Program-made: the position numbers and the translations under genes
Part shown: positions 1 through 12,157 of the stretch, in pieces
Layout: the number at the start of each line of letters is the position of its first letter
Numbering within the stretch: position 1 is the first letter of the stretch
The notes under the pieces: model-generated
The model's database searches: none
What the model was told of the DNA's origin: nothing
The model's input: only the letters and a program-made list of their open reading frames with translations
NCBI GenBank assembly: GCA_036346225.1
Contig: JARFIW010000170.1
Location: 5,766,501-5,830,500, forward strand
Length of the DNA stretch: 64,000 nucleotides
Reading direction: 5' to 3'
From: Platerodrilus igneus
Taxonomy: Eukaryota; Arthropoda; Insecta; Coleoptera; Lycidae

Positions 1-2495
1 GTAGAAAACTACCTACAAAAGAACGAAAGAGATACTCATGGTTAGATTTGAATCTAAACAAGTAAATATTGTAATAATACATGTATACACGCCCACCTCT
101 AGGTACAGTGAGGAAGAAGTAGAAGCGATCTACAAAGATATCGAAGACATTCTAAGATACGTAAAAGGACATGAAAATTTAATAATTACAGGGGATTTTA
201 ATGCAGTGGTAGGTGAGGGTAGGGAAGGAGCGATAGTAGGTTTATTTGGTTTAGGCACGAGAAATGACAGGGGAAATAGGCTGGTAGAATTTTGCGACAA
301 GAAGACCTTAACCATCACAAATACATTATTTCGACATCATGCTAGAAAACGATACACGTGGAAGATGCCAGGAGATATATGAAGATATCAAATAGATTAC
401 ATTATTGTTAGACAACGGTTTAGAAATCAAGCAAAAGACTGTAGAAGCTATCCGGAAGCAGATACAGACTCTGACCACAACATCGTAATTATGAAAGCCG
501 CACTTAAATTTAAATATCTGAAAAAGAGGAACGGAAAAAGGCACTTTGACTTTGAGAAGCTAAAAGATAAAGATATCCACGAACGATTTGAAAAAATGTC
601 AAATAAATTGCTGAAAGATATCGGGAAAATTTCAGATACTAAGGAAGTAGAAACAGAATGGAATAACATTAAATCCAGCTTAGACATGACGGCCAGAGGT
701 ATTTTGGGGTATTCACAAAAATTCCGAATTTAATAGAAGAAAAACGAAAATACAAAAATAAATCCGACGAAACAGGAAAACAGAGATACAAAGCCATAAA
801 ACGGGAAATTATTCGCAAATGCAGGAAAGCTAAAAACAATGGATTGATGAAAAGTGCAACGAGGTACAAACTAAGATGGAAATAGGAAAGACAGACGAAG
901 CATACAAATTAATTAAAATGAAATTTAGGGATATAAAACCATATAGCAAAAATATAAGGGACGCGGGAGGAAACATGATTATAAAAAATGTAGAGAAAGT
1001 AGCTAGATGGCAGGAATATATAGGGAATTTATATTCAGGAGAGCAATTAACGGCATAACAGGAGTCAGACATTGAAAAGGATGCCTTGGGATATCCTATA
1101 CTTAGAGATGAGTTTGAATTAGTATTAAAGAGTCTGAAAAATAGTAAGGCACCGGGTACAGATAAGGTGCAAGCAGTAACTCTAAAAGCCGCTGGACAAG
1201 CAGTAACAGAACGTCTCTTCCGACTTGTAAGCTATATATATGAGATAGACAATAAGCTTGACAACACACGTTTCAAAAATTCTAACTAGAATTGTACAAA
1301 GACGAATGGAAAAACGAGCTGAAGAAATACTGGGAGAAGATCAGCTTGGGTTTAGGCGAAACAGGGGAACACGGGAGGCTATTTTAACTCTGAGGGTGGT
1401 AATGGAGAAAACAATAGAGAAGGGGGAAAGCGTATATATCGAGTTTGTAGATCAGGAAAAAGCATTTGATAATGTAAAATGGAAAAAAATGTTTGAAATA
1501 GTGAAAAAGATTGAAATGAGTTATAGGGATAGACGAATAGTACATAGCTTATACAAAGAACAAACAGCAGCAATAGAATTAGAGCAAGAAAGTAGAGAAG
1601 TAAACATTAGGAAACGGGTGAGACAGGGATGTGCCTTATCCTCATTAATTTTTAACTTGTACATAAAAGAGGCAATGAATACTGTCAAATGCAGGAAGAC
1701 ATTTGCAATTAATAATTCAGGGACAAAAGATTGATATGCTTAAATTTGCAGATGTTATAACGGTATTAGCATCTAGCAAGGAAGAGTTAGAAGCTGCTCT
1801 TAATGAAATGGAAACAGTTCTAACGGAGGGATATGGTATGAAAATTAACAAAAATAAAACTAAAGTTTTAGTATGTAAAAGAGAGGATAATGAATCAAAA
1901 ACAAAAATACAAATAGGTAACGAGAACTTACAGGAGGTTAAGAATTTCTGCTACCTAGGAAGTCAAATAACGCAAAATGGGAAAAGCACAAAAGATATAA
2001 AACAAAGATTAGCATAAGGTCGTGCTACATTTAACAAGAAAAAGCAACAAGGAAAAGATTACTTAAAACATATGTGTGGAGCACAGCACTGTACAACTGT
2101 GAAGCCTGGCCAGTAGGAGAAACGGACAAGAAATGTGGTGCTGCAGACGTATGATGAATGTACCATGGACAGACAAAGTTAAGAACCAAGAGGTACTAGA
2201 AATGGTAGGGGAAGAAAGAACTATGTGGAAAACAGTAAAAAATAGAAGAGATAGGATGATGGGCCACATACTATGACATGAGGGAATAGTGCGGAATATA
2301 TTAGAAGCAGAGATAGGAAAAAAGAGAAGTAGAGGTAGACCTAGGTTAGACTACTGCATACAGATAGTGAAAGATGTAGGTTGTAAGAATTTCAGGGAAA
2401 TGTGTAGGCTAGCTCAGAATAGAAATCAATCGAGGTACGCTTCCAACCAGCCGCAAGATGGAAAAACTAATGACAAAAATAATAACTGTACTTAA
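1..2495 (+). pseudogene. Decayed non-LTR retrotransposon (LINE), endonuclease plus reverse transcriptase
   Basis: This is a LINE polyprotein broken into several frames and cut off by the left edge of the window. An APE-type endonuclease occupies about 38-490: it shows GDFNA near 190-205 and SDHN near 472-483. The reverse transcriptase runs from about 1086 to 2015. It has NSKAPGTD near 1142, GFRRNRGT near 1348, a motif A aspartate block (VDQEKAFD) near 1447-1470, the RQGCALS motif near 1621, GMKINKNKTK and a YLGSQIT block near 1950. The FADD catalytic box reads FADV at about 1745-1756, so the second catalytic aspartate is lost. Roughly 40 codons are missing at the 1255 junction, just before THVSKILTRIV. 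The C-terminal basic tail (RSRGRPRLDY) lies at 2330-2350. The endonuclease-RT order and the GRPR tail are common in arthropod LINEs annotated as craniofacial-development-protein-2-like. I do not assign a clade. It is non-functional as read. Confidence 0.85.
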
Positions 2496-2499
2496 ACAT

Positions 2500-3560
2500 G
2501 GTGATTATTATACACAACGACAGATATTGATTTTGCAATACTCTCAACTATTGTTAATTGTGCGAAAGGATTTATTTGAAAACTATTAATACGGCAAATG
2601 TCTACGTGTTGGGGGAACCTTGGCAGCCACAGACTGCTTAACCCCCTTCACATACCACTGAATCTCGGTGAAATAGGACATATTACTAGAAAACAATAGA
2701 AGGGAATCGAGCTGTATATCGGCTGTTGTGAGAATTGCAGGGAACGGTGTAGGTTAGCTTAGAACATAAATAAGCTAAAGTACAAGTCCCACCAGTTTCA
2801 AGATGTAAAACCCAATGAAGAAAAAATAAGTGCTCTTAAATCTGATAATTATTATAAACAACTACAAGTGTTGGTTGTGAAATATTTTCAACTAATGTTG
2901 ATGTGCGAAAGGATAAATTGCAAAAACTATTAACTCGACATAGGTTCAGGTGCTGGGGGAACTTGCCAGCCAAAGGCTGCTTACCCCCCTTTATATACCA
3001 CTGAATATCGGGGAAATAAGGTATATAACTGTAAAACAATAGAAGGTGACCGAACTGCATCAAACAAGAAAGAACAGTAGCTATGTTAAAAGACAATGAA
3101 CATAGAAACAAGAAGAAAACTGTTCAAAGCATAGTGTGGAGCACAGCACAGTACATCTATGAAATAGGGGCAGTAGGAAGAGCAGACAGAAAAAGATAGA
3201 AGTCTTCTGGAATGTTGAGCTTGAGATGTACGAAGATGGTAGCATGGACAGACAAAGTTAATAACAAACACGTTTTAGAAATAGTAGAGGAATAAAGATA
3301 TCTGTGGAAAATGAAAAATAGGAGAAATAGAAGGACAGGATGCATTCTAAGGCATTTCTTGGGAATAATACGGGATATACTTATATACAAGCAGAGATAG
3401 GAAAAGAGAGGTAGAGGTCGACCGAGATCAGACTTTAGCACACAGATAGTGATAGATGCAGACTGTGCAAATTTCAGGGAAATGTGTAGGTTGGTTCAGA
3501 CTAGGAAACAACGAGGGTACACGTCCAACCAGTTCTAGGACTGAAGACCTAATGATGATG
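2500..3560 (+). repeat. Two broken 3' copies of the same LINE
   Basis: The stretch 2500-2700, containing a G-rich/C-rich hairpin (gggggaac ... taaccccc near 2611-2645), recurs in diverged form at 2850-3050. A second copy of the LINE C-terminal part (tgtggagcacagcac at 2076 and 3132, then a GRGRPR-like tail near 3415) follows and ends in a (GAT)n run at about 3553-3565. These are overlapping, 5'-truncated copies or internally duplicated 3' parts of the 1-2495 family. A third copy lies at 15790-17085. There are no intact frames. Confidence 0.7.
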
Positions 3561-3563
3561 ATG

Positions 3564-3850
3564 ATAGTTCTAGAGTTTGCCGGTACTAGAACCAAATCCT
3601 ATTGTGTTATTACCGAAAAAGACGTAAAGAAAATCGAAGGTATTAGCCGCAGTGATGTGCAAGATATAAAAGTAGGTAGCTGTATGAACATTGTGGAAAA
3701 TAATATCGGTGTCTTCAGACATACAAGGAAAACTATTAGAAGCAACAAGCATGAACTATACACAAAATGAACAAAAACAGTTAGTTCTTCTGGAGATATT
3801 GATAAATGCTGTATCATCCCCGAAACTGTAAATGCATAAGCTTGAGGGCG
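3564..3850 (+). pseudogene. Fragment resembling the C-terminus of a Polinton-type family-B DNA polymerase
   Basis: One frame reads from about 3564 to 3770 as a basic, lysine-rich segment (LEFAGTRTKSY, then KKIEGISRSDVQDIK, then RSNKHELYTK). After a stop it continues to about 3845. The order is an E-F-x-G-x-R-x-K block, a KKxxGI...V block, an R-S-x-K-H-E/D block and a terminal aspartate/histidine-rich tail. I recognise this pattern from the extreme C-terminus of polymerase-B-like proteins encoded by arthropod Polintons. It abuts the LINE (GAT)n tail directly, so it is probably the target into which that LINE copy inserted. No palm-domain motifs are present. The assignment rests on recognition of a short stretch and could be wrong. 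Confidence 0.5.
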
Positions 3851-4379
3851 TTGTAGCATTGATTATTATATCCAGTTTTAGCTCGCGCTCTTATATAGTA
3901 GCTGTAAGATTTACAGTATGGATTTTGTAAAATTAAAAAAACCAATAGAAATGTCATCTCTCTAAAATGAATCGATTGCCTGTAACTAACAAATTGAATT
4001 AATTTCAATGATCATCTGATTATCGCGATAGAGGTTACATTATTGCCAGATTTAAAAAATAATAGCCTTTGAGCATCAGAAGCATAAACCAGACTATTTA
4101 TTATTATCCAAAATGTGCAAAAGGACGTTTTTAATACATATGGATGAGCATTTTTGTAAACTATAGACAGGTTTTGACATCACACATGCGTTGTACAAGC
4201 TATTGTTTGTTTATGTTTATTTATTTATTGTTGTACACTATTCCTGGCCCAAGGCCTAACCTAGTGAATATGAACAGAAGTTTTATAAATAATGTAAATT
4301 ACAATAAATTTGCAATTATATTAATTTTCGATGTAGTATGTTAATAATCTTGAGTTTCTTCTTTTTTTTAATTATTGTC
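3851..4379. other. Non-coding AT-rich spacer
   Basis: No frame with recognisable content was seen. The stretch holds AT-rich sequence with a T-rich run near 4205-4230. Confidence 0.5.
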
Positions 4380-5310
4380 GAGTTAATCTTGAGCTTTTGG
4401 CAGAGAAGTTAGTGTGGAGTGTAGTGTTGTAAAGGTGTGGATATTGCTGTGGAGGTAATACTATTATTGGATGGGGGTTTTGTGATAAGAATTTCATAAA
4501 ATGGTCAAATTGGAGGAGATAGTTAGTTGCGAGGAAATTGATGTTAAGTAGTGGGATAAAAAGATCAAGTTACATTGTGTGTTTTATGTGGGTTTGGTGA
4601 GAAATGGAGTTGGGGCATAAGTATATTAAGTGGTGGAGGGATTCAGTAATGCTTTGGTTTGAGCAGAGACAATAAGCAGAGGGGATTACTTGGAAGGAAT
4701 GTAATTTTTGTCGGAATTTCACGTGTCCGGTTAGGAATTGAATAGTGGATCGGTTGGAGTTGGGGATATGTTCAAGGATGTTTGTTATATCTGGGAAAAT
4801 GTCTTTTGTGTCTACCTGTGACTTCGTTGTTCCATTGGTCTTGCCAGCTGTGCATTAGAGATTTAGTAATTAGGTTTTTTTATGTTTGTCTTTGTCATTG
4901 TTTTGTATTCTGTGGGTTGTAGGGTGCGGTCATGTAATTGTATTGGTCTTCTTTTCTTTAGGTTTCGAAGTTGAACTTTGGAGTGGAACAGGATGTTTAG
5001 GGGTGATTGTTTCAGAATTATGCATAGTGCTGAGGTGGGGGTTGTTCTGAAGGTTCTTGTGAAAATAGTAGGAAAGGTATTATGATTGGATTAAGATTTT
5101 TGCGGGAATGAGGTGTTGTAAGAGGATGGTACCAAAAGTCTATTGCATAACTTATGATGAGAATTATTATTTGTTGTAGGATTAGTTTACAGGTGGGGTG
5201 AGTCAGTTCAGTGGATTTTGCTAGGAAATGGTGTATATTGTTAAGGATTGATTTGGTTTTGGATCGGAGATATGATAGATGTGCGTACATTTTAAGTCTA
5301 TTGCGACATT
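4380..5310 (-). pseudogene. Decayed LINE C-terminal region (RT end / RNase H / zinc-knuckle type)
   Basis: The reverse strand carries a run of related but frame-shifted peptides. Near 5290-5020 a stretch MYAHLSYLRSKTKSIL... has the look of the region just C-terminal to a LINE RT. Near 4850-4830 comes SWQDQWNNEVTG, then near 4740-4690 QFLTGHVKFRQKLHSF, followed by a Cys-poor remnant of the usual CxC...H...C knuckle and LHHLI. The W-x-x-x-W-x-N...G-x...FLTGHG/V-x-F/L order matches the tail of LINEs with C-terminal RNase H domains. The intact LINE at 50074-52359 shows the same order (QWEERWNNAVTG, then QLITGHGALKAYL). Many stops show that it is old and non-functional. The clade may be related to the 50074 element but is much diverged. 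Confidence 0.65.
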
Positions 5311-5312
5311 TC

Positions 5313-5560
5313 AGATGGGTAAGGTGGGTTGCAAAGATTTAGCTGGTAGTAGCATGAAGGGCTGAGACGTGATAGTATTGTTGGTTGCCTAACATAAGTT
5401 AGATGGGTAAAGTGGGTTGCAAGCATTCAGTAGCGGTAGCATGAGGTGCTGAGACGTGATAGTATTGTGAGCTGCCTAACATCGGTTAGATAGATAAATG
5501 TGTTGCAAATATTCAAATGGCGGCGGTGGTAGCGCTGAGGCGTGAGTCTTAGAGGTTTGC
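5313..5560. repeat. Minisatellite, about 88-bp unit, three copies
   Basis: Units start with agatgggtaaggtgggttgc at 5313, a near-identical copy at 5401 and a diverged one at 5488. Each continues through a gctgagacgtgatagtattg segment, and the third is degenerate. The spacing is 88 then 87 bp. Confidence 0.75.
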
Positions 5561-8552
5561 TACCGCTGAAATGGGCGTTAAGTGAATTAAATTTTGATTT
5601 GCTTCGTTGTAACATTTAGAAACTCCGACAAATTTATTGTGCAGTATTTTAAGAAAAAATTCATTTATTTAATTGCGTTATGACATCCAGGATTGAATAT
5701 TCCAACTCAATTAATAAAATGTTGGTATATATCACTGGTTGCTATATGTTCAGGTAAATAATTGCATGTATCTGTTCGTCGTACATTTCTAGTTATTCTT
5801 TATGTGTTCTTTGTGACCGCGTATTGATAAGCGATTCGATCGTGGAACGAGGCATTTTGCGAAATCCACCAAGCCGTTAGCATGGCTCAAGAATGTTATA
5901 GGACTCACAATGGTATGCTTTTGAATTTAATTTAGCTTTGTTTAATAAAGCATTTTCAACGCTAACTAACTTTTGAGATATAGAAATCAAGTTTGGTTTG
6001 TGTGGAATAACGAACATATGTTTTAGACATGGCGACCCTAATTGATGTTGGTTTGGATTGCTTGATGATGGATAATTTTCAAATCGCAGTTTCGTTTTAT
6101 TTTAAAAACACCGTGTGGTAATGTTATTTAAAATACATTTGCGAAAGATAAGAATACCTTTATTTCGATTTGTTTGGACAAACGTTTGTTGGATACCTTT
6201 GGAACTGTCCCGTTTATAAAAAGAGCATCTGCTATGTTTAACACGTCGTTAAAATGAAGAACCAACTAAGATGTATCAATTAAAAACTTTTAAGGAATTA
6301 TCTTTATAATTTGAAGTGCCCTTTTTGTGTTGTAAAATCGTTTACTCGATTCAATGTCATTTACCCTTGATGTTATTGTGTGAAATAATGTCACCATATG
6401 TTTGACTTTGTCTTTAAGATGGTCGAAGGTTAACTAAAAACTGAACTATAAGTACATTTGAGTTAAATATTGCGCTAGGGTTTCTACATCTCCCCTTGTG
6501 CGTAGTTCCATCTAGTGTTTGAATTACTCGATGTAGTGGCACCTACCCCCTCTCCATTTTATAGTTTTTCGAACCGTGTTGACAACAAATTTACAACCAC
6601 ACTTGAATGTTTTATACACAAGTTTTTGCTGCAGTTTATCAATTATAATGAATACCACCATTAAAGGCTATTGCTACAAATACAAAGTAAATTCTACTAC
6701 CTTCCCGGCAAGTGCATCCAACTCGCTTGGGATTAAAATGTCATGCAGTTTCATTAGATTGTAATACGATGTATTAGTAATAATGTGATCACTTTTTTAA
6801 TATGTTTTAGATTATATTAACCTTACATACAAAGAGCAAACCATATTAGTCAATGGGAAGACAATAAAAAGCATTTATTAGTGTTGTAAAATACGCTGTT
6901 TGCGCTATATCTAGGAGTTGATAGAAGAATTTGTTTAATCAATCAGTTCAATTCAATGTAGCAGAATTGCAATTCAGTGACATACGCCTTAAGTTAGTTA
7001 GGTAATGGAAAGTCAAATTGAAGTTCAATTTGCAGTAGTTGTCACTGTTACATACAAAAACGAATGAAATTAGAGCTTATATTATCAAAAGTTAAATTAA
7101 TAGTAGATTGTACCTTAAATAATAAATTGAAAAGATTTTTAATTTCTAAATATGTTGTAGTAAGTTGAAGTAAGTGTTCTGAAACGAATAAAATATAATA
7201 AAAAATTTTTAAAAATCAATAACGTCAAGAGACGAAAACTTAATCCGCGTCAAGCATAAAGCTTTCAATAACTTTTTCTATTATCTAAACCTAATCTACT
7301 TATTAGTATTGTGCCTTACACTTTAAAGACTTTTCTTCTGTTTAACATCTCTTTCAATTCCATTGTCATTGGTGAATTTCCTATGTTGCAAAACTCAATT
7401 ACTTGCTTTGACCTTTCTAACCCTAGATTTAGTGTCAATGTACGGTAAACGTATTATGCAGAATTTATAATTCTTCAAACGAAGTCGTCGATCAAATTTC
7501 CATCTCCAGTTTGTACCATAATAACTACATCGGAAAATTTGTTTTCAATTCCTCCGTTTATATTTCCATTACTAAGTTAATTAACTCCATAATCCTTCTT
7601 CCCATTTAAGTCGTTCATATTTCAATAGAATTTAGTTTTGTACGTTGAATTTTACGCCATACGTTTTAAAAAACATTGTCTTAACCATTATTTTAAACGT
7701 CGAATGTGACCTTGCACCTAATTTAAATTACAACTCTTAGTTGGTAGTTAAACACATTATCGGCAAGCATTAGCAACTGCTTCACCAATCATTAGTGAAA
7801 AACCTCGTTTTAATTATATCCCCAGTTTTATATAATTAAAAGGTTTTTACATAAGTAGCTTCCGGAAGCTTCTATACATTTCTGTTGATATGAATCATAA
7901 AGCTGATGTAATCAGTTCATTATATACGTTTATTAGGTCATTATACACGTTTATCTTATCTACATAGCTAATTTATAAGGTACAAATTTTACTATGTTTG
8001 TTAATTGGTGCCGTTCCAAAAAGGAATGAATATACTTGCTCGCTATCCAGCTTTATTATCTAATTTAGTCTTTACACGGCTTACCACGTTCTAAAATCAA
8101 GCTAATTGGAATGGCTTCATTCATGTTGTTTTATAGTAAGAATGATTATGTCATTTACAAATTGATTTATATTGTTCTCACCACTGTATAAATTAACTAG
8201 AGAAATCTGAAAATTTTGAATATTTTCTTTTGAATAATACAGGATTCTTTGCATCCAAACACTTTTAATGGAAAGAAATAAGCTTTTGAATAGGAGTACT
8301 CTGATACTCAATGTCATTTAACACACTAAATAATGTTTTCAGTAGGAAAATTCTAATGTTTAAGTTATGCACCGCACTTTCCAATGGTGTTTAGCACTTC
8401 TATAGGAGGATTACATATTAGAACTCAATTTATCGTTAGAAACGCGGATTTTCAACCTATATAATATGCATTTAAAACATGTTTTAAATGGTATTTTGTA
8501 ACAAGGAATGATTTGTATTTTTTCAGATATCACTTACGTACTGAAATATCAC

Positions 8553-8555
<3 letters not shown>
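5561..8555. other. Non-coding AT-rich spacer
   Basis: No frame here shows recognisable domains, and open frames are short and AT-driven. No tRNA-like fold or clear inverted repeat was noticed. It is the longest stretch in the left half without an assignable element and may hold old unrecognised repeats or host intergenic DNA. Confidence 0.5.

Positions 8556-8610
<55 letters not shown>
8556..8610. repeat. (TA)n microsatellite
   Basis: About 27 uninterrupted AT/TA dinucleotides. It forms the left border of the segment containing the hairpin at 8661-8823. Confidence 0.95.
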
Positions 8611-8614
<4 letters not shown>

Positions 8615-8660
8615 TTTAGGTAATTAATTATACAAGGTAAGTTGATAAATACTATCGTAT

Positions 8661-8816
8661 TATAGTGAATAAGATGAAATAATAACTTAGACTTTTATGC
8701 AAAGCCAAAATGATCATTTCAAATCGAGCTAGTAATTGAAAGATGGAAAATATAAGGTCTTGGACAGGACTTGAACCTGTATCCTGGATAAAGTCTAAGT
8801 TATTATTTCATCTTAT

Positions 8817-8823
<7 letters not shown>
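8661..8823. repeat. Foldback hairpin with tRNA-like T-arm, flanked by (TA)n
   Basis: The arm at 8661-8695 (starting tatagtgaataagatgaaat) is almost perfectly reverse-complementary to 8788-8823, over about 35 bp. The 92-bp loop contains, on the minus strand, ggttcaagtcc (near 8766-8776), which matches an RNA polymerase III B-box/T-arm. The loop also shares catttcaaatcgarctagtaattgaaa-type sequence with the inverted repeats at 37338 and 41561. (TA)n tracts lie close on both sides, suggesting a small non-autonomous element with a preference for TA-rich targets. Confidence 0.65.

Positions 8824-8862
<39 letters not shown>
8820..8862. repeat. (TA)n microsatellite
   Basis: About 20 TA dinucleotides directly abutting the right arm of the hairpin. 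Confidence 0.95.
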
Positions 8863-8863
<1 letters not shown>

Positions 8864-9152
8864 CTGTGATATTCCCCCTTTGACATTAGGCCCCACGATT
8901 GGGCATGTCATAAAATGCTGTGATATTAGCCCCAGCGTTGGGTATACCATAAAATGCTGTGATATTAGTCCCAGCGTTGGGCCGTCATAAATTTTGTTGT
9001 GAAATTTACCCTTAATATTCCCATTAAGACCCACAATTTGCCATGTCATAAAATGCTGTGAAATTCCCCCTGATTGGGCATACCATAAAATACTGTAATA
9101 TTCTCCCTGATTAAGCATACCATAAAATGCTGTGATATTCGCCCTGAACAAA
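8864..9152. repeat. Minisatellite, variable 45-55-bp units
   Basis: The phrase cataaaatgctgtgatatt recurs about six times (near 8909, 8950, 9047, 9083, 9121) with variable intervals containing attgggcat or gcgttggg. Translation of the minus strand gives a repetitive peptide, but that only reflects the repeat. Confidence 0.75.
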
Positions 9153-9679
9153 CAAGCTCCTATGATGTGGAATGTTAACTTAGGGTTTCTGCCCCGACTA
9201 TCTTATTTAGTTAAATAAAGCAATTCTATAATACACAATATAATGACTTAATATTTACAACTCTCAAAATTTTCCCTTTTTTCAGAATATCTACATATAC
9301 CAGATTGATGGTTTTTGAAAGCCAGCAAAACTATCTTTTTACTTATTTAGGGACCATCGAACGTTCCAAGATGCCTATTGCCTTTGTCATTAATTGTTAA
9401 ATGACCCTTTTATTTTTTGTTGACTCTTACAAATACAAAAACGATAAATACTGAATTAAAAACAGTTTTCAATAATAAATTGTATCAAGATTGCTAACCT
9501 GGAATGGGTTCTGTAGTTTCTTCCTAGCCTGTGATCTGCATCCCCATGAGTTGTTTCGTACCAAGTTCGAATATGTCCAAAATTAGAGTACTTTGATTTT
9601 AAAGCTGTCTTCAATTGAAAGTCAAAATTAGAAGTCGACATCAAAACCAAAATTACAACCCAGATTGAAATTAAAATCG
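9153..9679. other. Non-coding AT-rich spacer
   Basis: Nothing recognisable was seen in any frame. Confidence 0.45.
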
Positions 9680-9830
9680 GAATTACATGTAGGTATTAGA
9701 ACAATTTTAATGTAGATATTAGAGTCCAATTTAAATATCGGTATTAGAACAATTTCGATATAGGTATTAAAATCCCATTTAAATGTAGGTATTAAAACAA
9801 TTTCAAAGTAGTTATTAGAAGCCCTGTTTT
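9680..9830. repeat. Degenerate tandem repeat
   Basis: The phrase tgtaggtattaraacaattt recurs at about 9689, 9745 (degenerate) and 9785, with intervening partial copies (gatattagagtccaattta). The effective unit is roughly 35-60 bp. Confidence 0.6.
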
Positions 9831-10799
9831 ATTAATATTAGAAATGGATTTTTAATTAAGTCTTCTACTTACGTCTACAATAGAACGGCTTATTCTCGTT
9901 GCACAAATTCGTACACTTTTCAAATCTAATTTCACTTTAATTTTGTTTCACTGGTTACGTAAATTAGTAGTACTTTCAAACATAGTCGTAGCCCAGTTTG
10001 AATGTATACTAACTCGTCGCTTCATCATTAAGGTATATATATATATTAAATTTTGTTAATAGGATTGCAAAAGGAAATTATGGAATTACTATCTTACCTT
10101 CCTTTTCTTTCCTTTGCCTGGCTAGCTCAACGGAGGTTATAGAATTTACAAAATGAAATAAAACACCGCAATCTCAAGAAAACATTTATACATTCTAAAA
10201 CACCTTCCTTTCATACAAAACAGTTTGTAAAACAATTCAGTTCCAGTTCATACTGAATATAATTAAAACTCTTACCTAATCTTTGTTAACTGGTACATAA
10301 TCCATTTTAATTAATAGGTGAGTAATTCGCTGATCCTTTATTACAACGTTCGTGAATGTGATTGACCAATAACTGTCACGGATAATTTATTAAAGGTCAA
10401 GATGCTGCAAATTCTGACCTCAAAATTTGATTCAGATTATCCCCTTTAAAAATAATAAAATGAGAAAATATTCTAAATTTAAATTACAAAATATTCAATT
10501 ATTTTTATAATTAACAAACAAAGAACCAAAGTTTTATATTTGCGAAAAATAACGCTTATCAAAATTTCATTTTCATCGTAATTAATGGTATTAAATATCT
10601 ACTGATTCCATTTTTAAATTGACATTGAAATCCCATCGTACAAGATTATCCATATATACTTAAATCTCCATTTAAATATTAATTTTTAAAGTGCATGTTC
10701 TATTTTTAATTAATTAACTTTAGAGTAGCTCTTGTATCGAAGAATGTTCAATCTGTTTCAAACTTCTGCATAACTGTAATAGCATCGTTTAATTCCAAG
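9831..10799. other. Non-coding AT-rich spacer
   Basis: No coding potential or repeats were recognised beyond a short (TA)n at about 10033. Confidence 0.45.
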
Positions 10800-10957
10800 A
10801 ATAATCTTCAATCTTATATACTTGCTTTAAAGAAATCAACGCGAATGAACCTAATGGTTTTGACATGAATACGCTTTTATATAGAGTGAACGATGAATAT
10901 TCAGAATTCAATTTTTCCGTTTAATTCGCTTTGGCGAGGTTCTATTTATAGAATTTG

Positions 10958-10996
<39 letters not shown>

Positions 10997-11204
10997 ATGT
11001 ACTAAGAGGTCACGAGGGGTCATGTAAACCCAAATTCTAAAAATAGAACTTCTCCAAAGAGAATTAAACGGAAAAAATTGAAATTTCCGAATATTCATCG
11101 TTCCACTCTATATAAAAATAAGCGTATTGCATGTACAAAGCCATTAGGTTCATTCGCGTTTGATTTCTTTTAAAGCCAAGTAACATATAAGATTGAAGAT
11201 TATT
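10800..11204. repeat. Long imperfect palindrome (foldback element) centred on (TA)n
   Basis: The left arm 10800-10960 (starting aataatcttcaatcttat) pairs with the right arm 11028-11204 (ending ataagattgaagattatt). The arms run about 160-175 bp with small indels. The 67-bp centre holds a (TA)n run at 10961-10995 followed by a unique segment. There is no coding capacity and no obvious flanking direct repeat. The structure fits a foldback/MITE-like element or two inverted copies fused at a TA tract. Confidence 0.8.
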
Positions 11205-11876
11205 TGCGATTCGTTATTCGTTATGGAAGATTTAGAGCAGAATTGTATGCTGTAAATTAGTACGTACATAAAAGTTATTACATGCAACATGATGGTTTTG
11301 TAAAAATACAAGATTGAACATTGGCATAACCAAAATGCATTCGAAATCTTGTAAAACATTCTTCAGTATATTTAATTTAACTTTCAATGTAACTATTTTA
11401 TTATTTCATTGCGTCATTTTGCTTTAATAGTCGTATATGCAAACAGAAATGATTCCAGCATTTGCAGTCACATCACATCATTTTTCGCATTCGAAGTTTA
11501 TGTCTACCATACAGGAGACCGTACATGGCTACACAGCCGTAGGTGCACGTTAGGGAAACCACAGAAGGTAAATTATTTATAATAAAATGAACTGATGGCT
11601 CAGTGATGACCTAAACCCTACTTATCATTTTTCAATAATTTAAACCATGGGTCTAGTAAAAGTAGCTATAATTTACAATAAAAAATAATAGTAGACTAGA
11701 CAGACTTACATGTTTTGCCTGTTATGGTTTATTAGGGGTGATTGAGAATAGCACTCCGCTAAAACTGATACGGGCACTGCTCTGAACTAATCACTGTACT
11801 GAACTGATTGAACTGTCTGAACTCTATGGTTGCTATGGCCATCTCCAATTTACTAAATTGGGAAGGACATTCAAAA
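11205..11876. other. Non-coding spacer
   Basis: AT-rich sequence without recognisable coding or repeat content. Confidence 0.4.
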
Positions 11877-12157
11877 GAGCCGGTTTCTTGGGTTAGAAAG
11901 GTTTGCGTATAACTACTAATCCCAAGGTCGCAAGTTCGATTCCTGATACAGAGCGCTTGAAAAATGTTAGACCAGCATTTTCCACAAAAATACGCCCCGT
12001 TCGGTTGAGAGGTAAAATGTAGGTCCCGTGTGTGAGTGTAGTCACACACGTTAAAGATGTCTACATTACTTGGAATGGCACGTTTCCAAGTAAAAAAAAC
12101 ACGCTTCCTGGCCAATATAGTACCTTCGGGTAGAGCATTGGAAAAAATCAAATGTAG
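11877..12157 (+). repeat. tRNA-derived SINE, diverged copy
   Basis: Same body as the SINE at 45369-45666. It has a tRNA-like head (B-box-like gttcgattcc near 11934), the aaaaatgttag...ccgttcggttgagaggtaaaatg body, the cccgtgtgtgagtgt segment and the terminal taccttcgggtagagcattgg hairpin at about 12120-12142. The head is degenerate, so this is an older copy. Confidence 0.85.

Noticed and set aside
5873..5920. Short ATG exon with a splice-donor-like end (atggctcaagaatgt...ggtatg)
   Set aside because: Too short, with no partner exon or conserved content. Chance cannot be excluded.
8813..9151. 112-codon minus-strand ORF
   Set aside because: Its protein is a run of isoleucine/tyrosine from the (TA)n tract plus the translated minisatellite.
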